The translations under genes and the position numbers were made by a program. This document shows positions 9,201-16,947 of a stretch of 64,000 nucleotides of DNA, piece after piece. A model generated the notes under the pieces. The model searched no databases and was not told the origin of the DNA. It saw only the letters and a program-made list of their open reading frames with translations. The stretch lies in NCBI RefSeq assembly GCF_022179525.1, contig NZ_BPQX01000021.1, positions 1-64,000 of the forward strand, read 5' to 3'. The stretch comes from Methylobacterium persicinum. GTDB taxonomy: Bacteria > Pseudomonadota > Alphaproteobacteria > Rhizobiales > Beijerinckiaceae. Numbering within the stretch: the stretch's first letter is position 1; each line of letters begins with the position of its first letter.

Positions 9201-10798
9201 TTGTTCGCGCCATAGGCGTCGTGGCTCGTGCCGCCCTCGTTGGTCCAGTTCGTAACGGCCGGATCGGTCTTCCACGTCCCGTCGCCGCCCACGACGGCGG
9301 TCGTCGCGCCCGACGTCGTGTTGCCGTTCCAGTAGGGCGGCGGGGCGGACACAGTGAGGAGCAGGAGTTTGTGGGTCGTGTCGAGGCTGACGGAAAGAGT
9401 ACGACCTCCACCGCCCGTAATACTGGAGAAGGCATCGCTCCCTGCGGGATCGGCCCCTGCATATTTGATGAGCGTGTAGGTGCCCTCGGCGAACCCGGTG
9501 AGGGGTACGATTCCGAACGTGCCCTTGTAGCTGAAGGTCGTCGCCACGCCGATGAGCGCCGTCGAGGATGGCGCGCCGAGGGAGGCATAGAACGTCGAAC
9601 CCGCGGCAAGGGTGAGAGACTTGACGCTGAGCGACTGGGTGCTGCTGCCCGATCTCGGCTGCAAGCCGAGGGTACCGCCGGACTTGACGCTCAGGTCGCC
9701 GGCGATGCTTCCCGCGGCGGCGGCGCTCCCGCCGACGGTTCCGGCCTGGAATGTGCCCCCTTTGTTGACGATCACGTCGCCTTGCAGCGAGCCCGTCGCG
9801 TCCTTCGTGCCGAGCACGAATGTGCCGCCATCGACCGTCGTTCCGCCGCTATAGGTCTGCGCGCCCGTCAGGACGAGGGTGCCGGTCCCTGTCTTATCCA
9901 GGGAGCCGGTGCCGGAGATGACGTTACTGTAAGTCCAAGTGTCGTTGCTCTGCTGGTTGTTGCGGTTCACAACTAGCTTATCGTTGTTCACGATATCGCT
10001 CTTGACCGAACCGACGATGTTGCCGTTGCCGAGCTGCAAGGTGCCGGAGGTGATCGTGGTCTTGGCTGTGTAGGTGCTGTCTGCCGTGAGGATCAGCGTT
10101 CCGCCGCCGTCCAGCTCGATTCCCGAATAGGCACGAAGTGTCGTGCCGATGGTTGCGGTCGTCGTGGCGCCATTGACGGTAATCTTCGGCGTGCCGGACA
10201 TCGCAACCAACGACAGGGATGAGCCTGTGAGTTTATAGCCATCCACGTTGAAGATCAGCCCTGCGGCGTTGACCAATATCGGACCTCCGCTGTCGATCGT
10301 CACAGTGCCGGCCGTTCCGGCAAAGATTGCCGACTTGCCAACTTTGAAGCCGCTATGAAGCGTACCTGAAGCGTTCGTCCAGTTCGAGTATGCAGAGTCG
10401 ACCTTCCAGGTACCGTCGCCGCCGACAATTGCTGTGGTAGTTCCGTCGACTATTGATCCGTTCCAGTACGGATCGGGATAAAGGATGTTGAGGCTCAGTA
10501 ACTTATTTGCCGCGTCCGCGACTAAGGTCAATACATAGCCTTGAGGACCCGTCACGGATGAAAACTGATCTGTTTTTGCTGGAGCGGCGCCATTGTAATT
10601 TATAACGGCATATGTTCCATCGGCGAGATTGCGACCGTCATCGGCGACTGTGAGAGCGGAATTATAGCTGAAGGCGTTGTTGACTTTCATAAGCGCAGTG
10701 CTCTGCGGTGAACAAAGGTGAAGAGTGAGCGTCGACCCGGACGAGAGAGTCAGGCTGTCAACGACCAACGTTTGCCCCGTACTCATTCCGGCTTTCAC
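6203..10798 (-). CDS. Autotransporter central passenger piece: beta-helix repeats
   Basis: This 1,531-residue open piece is the body of the passenger. It carries three copies of a module starting YWNG or YLNG, passing through GG(D/N)GTW...NWTN and an (I/L)F(A/S)GTAGTV strand, near 10470, 9330 and 7260. A fourth begins FWNA near 6250. Between them are autotransporter-associated repeats such as TYTGGTTITGGTLQIG. The composition is Gly, Thr, Ser and Asn rich with very few Cys, Trp or Lys, as in exported beta-helices. There is no signal peptide or credible start of its own. The first in-frame ATG follows the upstream TAA by 21 bases, so it is a segment of the longer gene, not an independent one. 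Confidence 0.55.
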   Translation of the reverse strand: MKAGMSTGQTLVVDSLTLSSGSTLTLHLCSPQSTALMKVNNAFSYNSALTVADDGRNLADGTYAVINYNGAAPAKTDQFSSVTGPQGYVLTLVADAANKLLSLNILYPDPYWNGSIVDGTTTAIVGGDGTWKVDSAYSNWTNASGTLHSGFKVGKSAIFAGTAGTVTIDSGGPILVNAAGLIFNVDGYKLTGSSLSLVAMSGTPKITVNGATTTATIGTTLRAYSGIELDGGGTLILTADSTYTAKTTITSGTLQLGNGNIVGSVKSDIVNNDKLVVNRNNQQSNDTWTYSNVISGTGSLDKTGTGTLVLTGAQTYSGGTTVDGGTFVLGTKDATGSLQGDVIVNKGGTFQAGTVGGSAAAAGSIAGDLSVKSGGTLGLQPRSGSSTQSLSVKSLTLAAGSTFYASLGAPSSTALIGVATTFSYKGTFGIVPLTGFAEGTYTLIKYAGADPAGSDAFSSITGGGGRTLSVSLDTTHKLLLLTVSAPPPYWNGNTTSGATTAVVGGDGTWKTDPAVTNWTNEGGTSHDAYGANKAPIFAGTAGTVTIDSASGASPVSVKGLTFKVDGYTIKGDTLTLADNAAAPKVSVNGSATATVAATLAGTDGLELLGGGTLILSANNTYAGKTTITAGTLQIGAGGTTGLVAGDIVDNGKLIVDRKNDADSGTWAYSGIISGTGSLEKRGTGTLTLTGLNTYTGGTTITGGTLQIGDGHTAGAIAGGITNNANLIFANETNQTFAGLISGSGTVTKTGAGTLTWTGMTSATNGYTGTTTISSGTLALSTNNTTLPGAVTVASGATLNIVAMSTIGSLAGTGSVTVGKNATLSLGGDNSSTEYSGTISGSGALVMNGTGTLTLRGTGKVDLKGNTLTIEAAGTAYQFSGTITGSGELKKTGDGYFILSGSNTFTGPLTISEGKLAASGTIINLESTDSTPVSPLASTVAVTVEAASTFRVLNTSLAISSLTGSGTVTGGANIPLAVLSVGGDADMTFSGVLADDDEGGTLGLVKAGKGTMILSGASTLSGGTTVAGGTLVVSGGRSLAGNVTVQKAATLAGDTVGLTVGTIGSNVAIQDGGTLSGVVGTTTLKIKGDLTLGSAANTALLLGAPSATAAIGVTGKLTLDGKLNLQPGAGFGSGTYRLFDYASSLSGAGLTIGTASDDVLFAVNTSTAGQVNLLVTAGQYLNGNSTGGGGTGVTGGNGTWDATAKNWTNGQGSTSEIFGANGLGIFSGTAGKVTVGNGTTPSVAGLSFKTDGYEITGGSIALVGFNNNTTTRNSVDDKTVVGGGTATISSTLTGTQKIDKAGNGTLILSGNNDAYTGNVLVSAGTLVASGGHAIGDTSSVDVASGATFKLAADEMMGKITGPGSVVLDKASLTIGVDGKDSSLDAALSGNGSLIKTGNGTLIVSGQNSHTGGTEVNGGTMALTGSVTGDVKVQDKGQLGGTGTVGGTVHVLDVGTTTGRYGKGLYRIMSYTGALIGNGMTVGALDRSVNVPDMAIQTDTVGKTVSLLTSPADASFWNAGKPGSGVVEGGSGT

Positions 10799-10816
10799 GG
10801 ACAGGTTCGCGCCGGA

Positions 10817-12190
10817 TTATATCGACATGGCTCCCGATACAGTACTGGTCTTGGCCGCGAAGACAGCGAGTGTGCTTCCGGCAAGCACATCGACTCCGCC
10901 GTTCAATGTCGCGCTATCAAGCCAACTTCCCAATTGGAGGGTGCCTTGCGTCACCTTCCAATTGCCGGTTCCGAAGGTTCCTTGTGCCCCGTCCACAATC
11001 CACGTCGACGAGGCATCCGGTGCGACCTCGATCTTGTCGAAACCTCCAAACGTCGCAAGAGTGCTATTTTTATCGCCATCGACTTTCGTCAGGTCAAAAT
11101 AGCCGCCAAGCCCCGAAATCTTGAAAGTATTTGACGTTCCGAAAGCAATAACCAACCCACCGATAGTGGCGTAGGAATTTACTTTTGTGAGGCCATTGCC
11201 CTTCAACTCGAGAGTGCTATTGCCTCCATCGAAATGGATTGCGTGAGCGATTCCCCCCAACCCCGACCCACCTGCAACGGTAGCTGTAGGCGCCAGCGTG
11301 AGCGTGAAAGAGGTCCCGCTGATACCGAGTGCACCCGCCCCAGAGTTGTCGACATTCCCGGAATGACGATCCGCTGCGCCACCTTTGCCGCCCATGACGG
11401 TCACACCGTCGTTGACGGTGATTGCGGCGCCCGATTGGGTCAGGAGCAGCCCGTAGCCGCCGTCTCCTCCGTGACCAGGATTATTGTCGCTGGTCTTGCT
11501 GCTGCCGGAACCACCCTTGCCGCCGGCGCCACCGATTATGTCGTATTGGATCGTGTAGGAGCCGGAACCCGTGAAGACGGCACCGTAGCCGCCTGCACCA
11601 CCGCCACCGCCAGCGCCGTAGTTCGTCCCATTGGCCACACCGGCACCACCATTCCCGCCGGCGCCGCCGGCTACGGCCCCAGTCGGTGCGGATGTGCCGA
11701 CATAACCATTCGCGCCGCCACCGCCGCCACCGCCACCGCCGGTCGAAGGCCCATCACCGCCATCTCCCCCTGCACTTCCGGTTCCTGTCGCCCCCGCGCC
11801 GCCGCTACCGCCGCCGCCGCTGCTGACGCTACCGCCGCCGCTGCTTCCGCCGCTGCAACTTCCGGCGTTGTTGCCGTTGGAGTTGCTTGGCGCCCCGCCA
11901 GCGCCACCGTTGGCACCGACGCCGCCGCCACCACCACCACCGCTGTAAGTGGTGCCGTTACCACCCGGCGAGCCCGCGCCAGTGCTGTTCGTAGCCCCAG
12001 CAGTGCCTCCCCCATTAAAGCTGGACGTACCGCCTACGCCGCCGCCTGCGAGGGCCGCCCCGCCTGTCCCAAGCGGTGAAAGAGCCGAGGGGACCGCAAC
12101 GAGGGCGGTGGACGCGAGCAGTGCGACCATCCAGCCGACCCGGAACCGACCCGCTCCGTGGCGATTCGCGCTCTCGTTGATGTTCGGCAT
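10817..12190 (-). CDS. Autotransporter N-terminal piece: signal sequence and glycine-rich head
   Basis: The 457-residue piece begins MPNINESANRHGAGRFRVGW and has an extended signal sequence with hydrophobic core VALLASTALVAVPSAL, of the long type found on large autotransporters. A GTG at 12214 would add eight residues, but the ATG at 12190 has the better ribosome binding site. Residues of about 48-205 are almost pure Gly/Ser/Ala/Asn with runs of six or more glycines, followed by GGAGGKGGSG-type repeats and then the first beta-helix strands (ILELKGNGLTK-like, FKISGLGGYFD). It ends at the TAA at 10817. If expressed alone it would be exported to the periplasm but could not reach the surface. Confidence 0.6.
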   Translation of the reverse strand: MPNINESANRHGAGRFRVGWMVALLASTALVAVPSALSPLGTGGAALAGGGVGGTSSFNGGGTAGATNSTGAGSPGGNGTTYSGGGGGGGVGANGGAGGAPSNSNGNNAGSCSGGSSGGGSVSSGGGGSGGAGATGTGSAGGDGGDGPSTGGGGGGGGGANGYVGTSAPTGAVAGGAGGNGGAGVANGTNYGAGGGGGAGGYGAVFTGSGSYTIQYDIIGGAGGKGGSGSSKTSDNNPGHGGDGGYGLLLTQSGAAITVNDGVTVMGGKGGAADRHSGNVDNSGAGALGISGTSFTLTLAPTATVAGGSGLGGIAHAIHFDGGNSTLELKGNGLTKVNSYATIGGLVIAFGTSNTFKISGLGGYFDLTKVDGDKNSTLATFGGFDKIEVAPDASSTWIVDGAQGTFGTGNWKVTQGTLQLGSWLDSATLNGGVDVLAGSTLAVFAAKTSTVSGAMSI

Positions 12191-12925
12191 CCGGCAAACT
12201 CCGACAGTGGCCACGCCGATGTTAAGGCATAGCCACGATAAGCATTCGCATCGCTTCTAGGCGCAGGACCTTACAATCTGAAGACGATACTCCGCTTTTA
12301 TCAGCTGAATCGATCTATATGTGCCATATTTCATCGGAAAACCTGCGGTTGTTACGCCATACGGCATGCAGATGAGCTATAATAACGAAGATAAATCTTA
12401 AATTTAGGCTCGAATATCATCAGATATTGATGGCTCTTAGCCCTACAATCTACAGTCATTGCTTGCTATGGCGCTGTCGGGGCGGAAGGCCACCGAGGCC
12501 GAACCAACGGTCGGGCCGTCGGCTTTCGCAAAGTTCGCGGCATTGCCCCTCGGCCACCAAAGGCGGGACCACGTGTGAGAGGGGTCCCTCAGTCACCGGA
12601 GCGTCCGATGGCGGCCCGCACGGCGTTCGTCCTGATAACGAGTACCCACGCCGCCTTCGATGACCAGACAGGCTCTCCCGCGTCGTCCCTGTGGTTCGAG
12701 ATGGCGGGCTCCCCGGCGCCACGAGGCATGCCGGCCTCTCCAAAGGTCGCCCGCCTGAAGTGCGTCAACGTGCGCCGGACGCGCGGCGACGGCGGCATCA
12801 GATCATTGACTAAGGACGTGATCTGGAATGTCGGCAGCCGCAGCGGAGGCGGCTTCGCCTCCGCCCGCTCTGGAGTCCGTTCGGCGGCCAACGGCCTGCC
12901 GCGGTGCTAACCGCGGGCTCTTCAC
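12191..12925. other. AT-rich autotransporter upstream region and gene-poor stretch
   Basis: Bases of about 12240-12460 are AT-rich and probably hold the autotransporter promoter. From 12460 to 12925 the GC returns to normal, but open frames on both strands have random composition and no recognisable domain, signal or ribosome binding site. No gene is supported. Confidence 0.5.
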
Positions 12926-13099
12926 TTACGCGAGTAGATTGGCCCAGACGTCGGACTCGGCCAGGGCTTGCACGATGGAGGGGTACGATCTGCGGAGCTT
13001 TTCGCAAAAGAGGCTCTGGATACCCTGGATGGTCTCCAGGTCGGGCGAGCGATCTATTAGATCCGGGTTAATCCCGGCCGGCCGCAGGTTTTTGGTCAG
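12926..13099 (-). pseudogene. Possible 3' remnant of an unidentified gene
   Basis: The minus strand carries a coding-like stretch of about 57 codons ending in a TAA at 12926-12928. It reads LTKNLRPAGINPDL..., then PDLETIQGIQSLFCEKL and ends SIVQALAESDVWANLLA. Its amino-acid balance is unlike the surrounding GC-driven noise. No ATG, GTG or TTG start with a ribosome binding site is visible, and it abuts the 3' end of the small membrane gene on the same strand. It may be the tail of a decayed gene or a cryptic small protein. No family is recognised. Confidence 0.3.
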
Positions 13100-13133
13100 A
13101 GTGAGCGACGCAAGCGGAGCCCGCGAAGGCCCT

Positions 13134-13307
13134 CTACCGGATCTCGCCCGTCAGCCGCCCACGCAGCGCGCCAAAAAGGCTGTAGCAGGCGATCAGGCAA
13201 CCGACGCTCATCGCGCCCAGGCAGCTGATCGTCCGGACCGGCTCACCGCGAGCTAGGACGATGGCCACGGTCAGCGGAATGACGGCGAGGACGAAGAGAA
13301 CGGTCAT
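13134..13307 (-). CDS. 57-residue hypothetical membrane protein
   Basis: ATG at 13307, preceded by GGAGTAGGG, to TAG at 13134. The protein begins MTVLFVLAVIPLTVAIVLAR and has two hydrophobic segments, residues of about 2-19 and 28-47, joined by a short polar turn (GEPVRT). The C-terminus is basic (RGRLTG). This is the shape of a small two-helix inner-membrane protein, lying alone between the autotransporter region and hpf. No family is recognised. Small size makes coding status uncertain, but composition and ribosome binding site support it. Confidence 0.5.
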   Translation of the reverse strand: MTVLFVLAVIPLTVAIVLARGEPVRTISCLGAMSVGCLIACYSLFGALRGRLTGEIR

Positions 13308-13474
13308 CGCGGTGCCCTACTCCATACGTTCACCAACCTAGGATCGAACGGGTTAATCGTTTGCAACTGGCGCTTGCAGCTTGGTCATAGGAACGGACCA
13401 AAAGCCCGACGCTCCGTTGACTTGCGTGGAATCGGGTCTCTAATTCCTTAGCCTGCACAAGCATGGGAGGGATC

Positions 13475-14071
13475 ATGAGGTCGTTGCGCGTCACGGGCCA
13501 CGGCGTGGATCTCGGCGAAAGTCTGCGTGCCAGGGTCGAAGAGCGGATGGCGGCGACGCTGTCGAAGTATCTGGACGCGCACATGCAGGATGGCTGCACC
13601 GGCCACGTCACCCTCCGCCGGGACGGCAGCGCCTTCCGCACCGATTGCGTGCTGCACCTCGTCTCGGGGCTGACGATGGAAGCGGTAGGCGCGGCCCACG
13701 ACCCCCGGGTGAGCTTCGAGCAGACGGCCGATCGTCTGGAAACGCGCCTGCGCCGCTACAAGCATCGCCTGAAGGAGCATGCGACCGCCGCCCGGAACGG
13801 GACCGCCATCGAGGCGGCTTACGCAGTGCTCGCCCCACCCGACGACGAGGATGCCGACCCGGAGCCCGAGGGCGACTCGCATCCGCCGATCGTGGCGGAA
13901 AGCACCCGCGCCCTGGAGCGCCGGACCGTCGGCGAGGCGGTCACAGCCCTCGACATGACAGGATCGCCGGTTGTTGTCTTCGTCCACGCTGGTACCGGAC
14001 GCGTCAACATCGTATACCGGCGCAGCGACGGGGCGATCGGCTGGGTCGATCCTCCGGCCGGCGGCGCCTGA
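13475..14071 (+). CDS. hpf: Ribosome hibernation promoting factor, long form
   Basis: A 198-residue HPF/RaiA-family protein. Residues of about 1-100 form the S30AE fold (MRSLRVTGHGVDLGESLRA...RLETRLRRYKHRLKEHA) that binds the 30S decoding centre. After an acidic linker (DDEDADPEPEGD), residues of about 140-196 are the dimerisation domain (GEAVTALDMTGSPVVVFVHAGT...NIVYRRSDGAIGWVDP) that pairs ribosomes into inactive 100S particles. I chose the ATG at 13475, with GGGAGGG just before it. A start at 13463 would add MGGI. ptsN follows 146 bp downstream on the same strand, matching the order downstream of rpoN in many proteobacteria, but rpoN is absent here. Expression is expected to rise on starvation. 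Confidence 0.9.
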   Translation: MRSLRVTGHGVDLGESLRARVEERMAATLSKYLDAHMQDGCTGHVTLRRDGSAFRTDCVLHLVSGLTMEAVGAAHDPRVSFEQTADRLETRLRRYKHRLKEHATAARNGTAIEAAYAVLAPPDDEDADPEPEGDSHPPIVAESTRALERRTVGEAVTALDMTGSPVVVFVHAGTGRVNIVYRRSDGAIGWVDPPAGGA

Positions 14072-14217
14072 CACTCAGCAGGCGACCGCAGAACAGAGCC
14101 GGAACCGTCTTCGGGGTCCATTCATTGGACGAAGGCGTGTCCGTCTCCGGATGGGCACGGCGATCTTGAGGGGGCCGGCTCCCCGGGGGAGCTAGGCGGC
14201 GGAGCTACGGTCGTTCC

Positions 14218-14685
14218 ATGCCACTTCTCGAGTTTCTGGACCCCGAGTCGGTGGTCGCCTCCCTGCGCGCCCGCTCGAAGAAGCAGGTGCTGCAGGACCT
14301 GGCGAGCCAGTCCGTGCGGCGTCTGCCCATGCTCTCGGATCGGGCGGTGTTCGAGACGCTGCTGCAGCGGGAGCGCCTCGGCTCGACCGGTATCGGTGAG
14401 GGCGTGGCGATCCCGCACGGCAAGCTGCCCGGCCTCGACCGGCTGTTCGGCTTGTTCGCGCGGTTCGACCGGCCGGTCGATTTCGAAGCCCTGGACGGCG
14501 AGCCCGTGGATATCGCCTTCCTCCTCCTCGCTCCGGAAGGAGCCGGCGCGGACCATCTGAAGGCGCTGGCCCAGGTGGCGCGCGTCCTGCGCGAGCCGGG
14601 GATGCTGTCCAGCATCCGCGCCGCGCGGGATGCGGCGGCCCTCTATGCGCTGCTGACCCGCAACGCCGCGTCCCAGGCCGCCTGA
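14218..14685 (+). CDS. ptsN: PTS IIA-like nitrogen regulatory protein PtsN
   Basis: 155 residues, the usual length of EIIA-Ntr. The phosphorylated histidine is His67 in GVAIPHGKL. The LGSTGIGEGVAIPHG block and the later EPVDIAFLLLAPEGAGADHLKAL stretch are typical. In the nitrogen-type phosphotransferase relay (PtsP, NPr, PtsN) it acts as a cytoplasmic regulator of potassium transport, carbon storage and related processes rather than sugar uptake. It follows hpf on the same strand, and its TGA overlaps the ATG of the next gene by one base. Confidence 0.92.
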   Translation: MPLLEFLDPESVVASLRARSKKQVLQDLASQSVRRLPMLSDRAVFETLLQRERLGSTGIGEGVAIPHGKLPGLDRLFGLFARFDRPVDFEALDGEPVDIAFLLLAPEGAGADHLKALAQVARVLREPGMLSSIRAARDAAALYALLTRNAASQAA

Positions 14686-15014
14686 TGCCGATTCGCCGTT
14701 TGATCGTCGCCGTAGCCCTTGCCGGCGTGGTGATGCCCGCCCACGCCCAAGGTAGCGATACGACCTGTCCCCGGGATGTGGTGGTCGCGCAATCGATGCA
14801 GCGGCAGGCCATCGATCAGCTGGAGCAGGCCGATCTATCGGACCTGACCAAGAGCTGTCGGGTCTGGCGCCGGCACGTGGATACGATGCGCCGCGTGGCG
14901 GCCGTCTATGCCCGGTGCCTGTCAGGCACCGAGCGAACGACGGGGCTCGCTCAGGTCCAGGGTTCGGAGAAGGAATTCGCCGAGGCGATCCGCGACCGCT
15001 GCAAGGGGCAGTAA
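14685..15014 (+). CDS. Small secreted hypothetical protein
   Basis: 109 residues whose start overlaps the ptsN stop (TGATG), so translation is probably coupled. An N-terminal signal peptide (IRRLIVAVALAGVVMPAHAQ) with an AHA-Q cleavage site predicts periplasmic export. The mature part has four cysteines, a pair near residues 28 and 58 and a pair near 83 and 106, which could form disulfides. It is otherwise helical and charged. No family is recognised. Confidence 0.7.
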   Translation: MPIRRLIVAVALAGVVMPAHAQGSDTTCPRDVVVAQSMQRQAIDQLEQADLSDLTKSCRVWRRHVDTMRRVAAVYARCLSGTERTTGLAQVQGSEKEFAEAIRDRCKGQ

Positions 15015-15056
15015 GAACCGCCCCACCGGCACACCCGCCGGGTTCGGCCCGTCCGC

Positions 15057-15842
15057 TCAGTCGATCCCGCGCATCAGCGGCTCGGCGACCATCTTCACCG
15101 GCTTGCGGCGGCCGATCAGGATCGCCGCCCGGGAACGCTCCGGATCCGCCTCGAAGCGGGTGCGGACCCAGCTCACCAGGAACTTCACGTATTCCGACGC
15201 GAGCAGCCGCGCGGCGGGCGGGCTGCGCCACCACGAATCGGCATCGAACGCCTCCGTCACCACCGGATGGGGGACGATCCGCTCGCTCTCCTGAAGGGCA
15301 TGATCGAGTTCGATCAGCGTCCGGGGCATGTGATAGTTCGACGTGACCACGGCCACGGTGCTGAAATGGTGGGTGCGCATCCACCGCCGGGTCTCGATGG
15401 CGTTGCCGATCGTGTTGCGCGCCCGGTAATCGAGATCGACGCAGCACGAGATCAACTCACGCTGGGTCGGGTTCAGACGGGCGATCTCTTCCCGGCTCGT
15501 GCGCTCGTTCACGCCGGTGATGAGCAGGCGGCGGCCATAGCCGGCCGCCAGCAGATCGATGGCGTCGCCGATTCGCTGCGCCCCGCCGGTCAGGGCCACG
15601 ATCCCGTCGGTGCGGCCTTCCGGGGTCCGCTCCTGGCGGGCGACGGTCCCGACGAAGGCGAGAAAGCCCGCCACGAAGGCAACGAAGCAGAGCCCGGCGA
15701 CCGCGACGCCGCAATGGACCATCACATCGCCGGCCGTCCGGCGCGTCGGGGGAAAGGGCGTCTCGGGCGTGCGGACGGTCCAGACCCAGCCGATGGCGTC
15801 GGTCGCGAGGGAGACGGGGGCGCGCGTCATCCGCGTGTTCAT
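15057..15842 (-). CDS. YdcF-family (DUF218) membrane-anchored protein
   Basis: 261 residues. A hydrophobic segment at about residues 44-66 (GVAVAGLCFVAFVAGFLAFV) precedes a DUF218 domain. That domain has DGIVALTGGAQRI, a RLLITGVNERTSREEI motif, CVDLDYRARNTIGNAIET and VVTSNYHMPRTLIELDHAL. These are the conserved nucleotide-like fold motifs of YdcF/SanA/ElyC proteins, which are linked to envelope carbon metabolism. The exact reaction is not established for this subgroup. The start was set at an ATG at 15842, and further upstream codons look non-coding. It lies downstream of ftsX on the same strand with a gap of about 140 bp, so it could be co-transcribed with ftsEX. Confidence 0.8.
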   Translation of the reverse strand: MNTRMTRAPVSLATDAIGWVWTVRTPETPFPPTRRTAGDVMVHCGVAVAGLCFVAFVAGFLAFVGTVARQERTPEGRTDGIVALTGGAQRIGDAIDLLAAGYGRRLLITGVNERTSREEIARLNPTQRELISCCVDLDYRARNTIGNAIETRRWMRTHHFSTVAVVTSNYHMPRTLIELDHALQESERIVPHPVVTEAFDADSWWRSPPAARLLASEYVKFLVSWVRTRFEADPERSRAAILIGRRKPVKMVAEPLMRGID

Positions 15843-15984
15843 CCTCCGGAGCCTAGCGCCGAATGCGGCGACGTGGAGGCAGCCCCTTCGGCTGCCCACA
15901 GATCACTCTCCCAACAGGTTGCCAAACACTTAAAGTGCCCGGAGGTTCTCGTTCTTGAAGTTGCGGCCGCGACTATAGGCGCAA

Positions 15985-16947
15985 TCAAGCGAGGTATCGC
16001 CGGACGGTGATACGGGACACCGCTCCGGTCACGACGGAGGCGATTCCCCCGATCACGGCGATGCTCAGGTACCCACGCCAGCCGATCCGAAACGCGCCGA
16101 AGAGGGCTTCGATCTCCTGGCCCGCGGGTCCGGCGGTTGCCGAGCCGGTCAAGAGACCGGCGATCAGGAAGGCGAGGATGGCGCAGGCTGCCCCGATGGC
16201 GCCCCCGCGAAGACCGAGCCCGAAGAAACGCGCCTGGAAGGCGCGGGCAATGTAGTCGTCCCCCGCGCCGACGAAGTGCAGCACTTCGACCACCTCCTTG
16301 TTGCCGGCCATGGCCCCGCGGGTGGCGAAGGTGACGGCGAGACCCGTCGCCACGAGCACCAGAACCACCAAGGCGATCCCCGCTCCCACGAAGGCGTTCG
16401 CGGCCACCGACAGGCGCTGCAGCCAGAGGGCGTGGTCATCGAGGCTGGCGACGCCGGGCAGGGTGTCGGACAACCGACTACGCAAATGCCCCAGGGAGAC
16501 GCCGTCCCCCGACATCCTGAGAGCGATCAGCCGCGGGACCGGCAGGTCGGACAGGTCCAGGCCTGTACCGAGCCAAGGTTCGAGCAGCCGCTCCGATTCG
16601 GCCTTCGAGAAGACCCGCGTCCGGGCGATGCCCGGCTCCTCCCGGGCGATGGCTTCCGCCTTGGCCACGTCGGCATCGACGTCGCGGCCCGGGCCGGGGC
16701 GGACCTGGATGGTCACCTCCTGCGCGACGCTGGTCTGCCATTGTGCGGCGTTGGTGGCCACCATCTCGGCTCCCCCGGCGCAGAGCCCCGCCAGGAAGGT
16801 CAGGATGGCGATGACCGCTGCCAGCGAGCGCCCGGCGGCGGTATCCGTCGGGACGAGGGGCGCGTTGCGCCGCAGGTTGGCCGGGAGCGTCGGATCGGCG
16901 GGGAACGCCGCTGCGGCGCGGGCCCGCGCCTTGGCCGCGATGCTCAT
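15985..16947 (-). CDS. ftsX: Cell division ABC transporter permease FtsX
   Basis: 320 residues. A basic cytoplasmic tail is followed by a first membrane helix (residues of about 40-60, [20 protein letters not shown]). Next comes a periplasmic domain of about 110 residues, then three further helices near 170-195, 220-245 and 275-310. This is the FtsX topology. With FtsE it forms an inner-membrane complex that activates septal peptidoglycan hydrolases during division. Its ATG overlaps the ftsE stop (ATGA), showing an operon. Confidence 0.88.
   Translation of the reverse strand: MSIAAKARARAAAAFPADPTLPANLRRNAPLVPTDTAAGRSLAAVIAILTFLAGLCAGGAEMVATNAAQWQTSVAQEVTIQVRPGPGRDVDADVAKAEAIAREEPGIARTRVFSKAESERLLEPWLGTGLDLSDLPVPRLIALRMSGDGVSLGHLRSRLSDTLPGVASLDDHALWLQRLSVAANAFVGAGIALVVLVLVATGLAVTFATRGAMAGNKEVVEVLHFVGAGDDYIARAFQARFFGLGLRGGAIGAACAILAFLIAGLLTGSATAGPAGQEIEALFGAFRIGWRGYLSIAVIGGIASVVTGAVSRITVRRYLA

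Larger units (their letters stand above)
3881..12190 (-). pseudogene. Giant autotransporter adhesin gene interrupted by two in-frame TAA codons
   Basis: One continuous minus-strand frame of about 2,770 codons runs from an ATG at 12190 (GGAG eight bases upstream) to a stop at 3881, without any frameshift. It encodes a signal anchor, a glycine-rich head, a long passenger of beta-helix repeats with autotransporter-associated 'TYTGGTTI..GTLQIG' strands, a Gly/Thr/Asn linker and a C-terminal outer-membrane beta-barrel ending in Phe. TAA codons at 10817-10819 and 6203-6205 break it into three open pieces. The second TAA falls on a Trp conserved in the three sister passenger modules. Such proteins export their passenger to the cell surface for adhesion or aggregation. 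Unless readthrough occurs, no piece retains both the signal and the barrel, so I call it a recent pseudogene. A sequencing error at two sites is the alternative. Confidence 0.75.

Noticed and set aside
12575-12910. Possible gene of 111 codons on the plus strand and another on the minus strand at the same place
   Set aside because: Neither has a ribosome binding site, a normal composition or a recognisable domain; they overlap each other fully.
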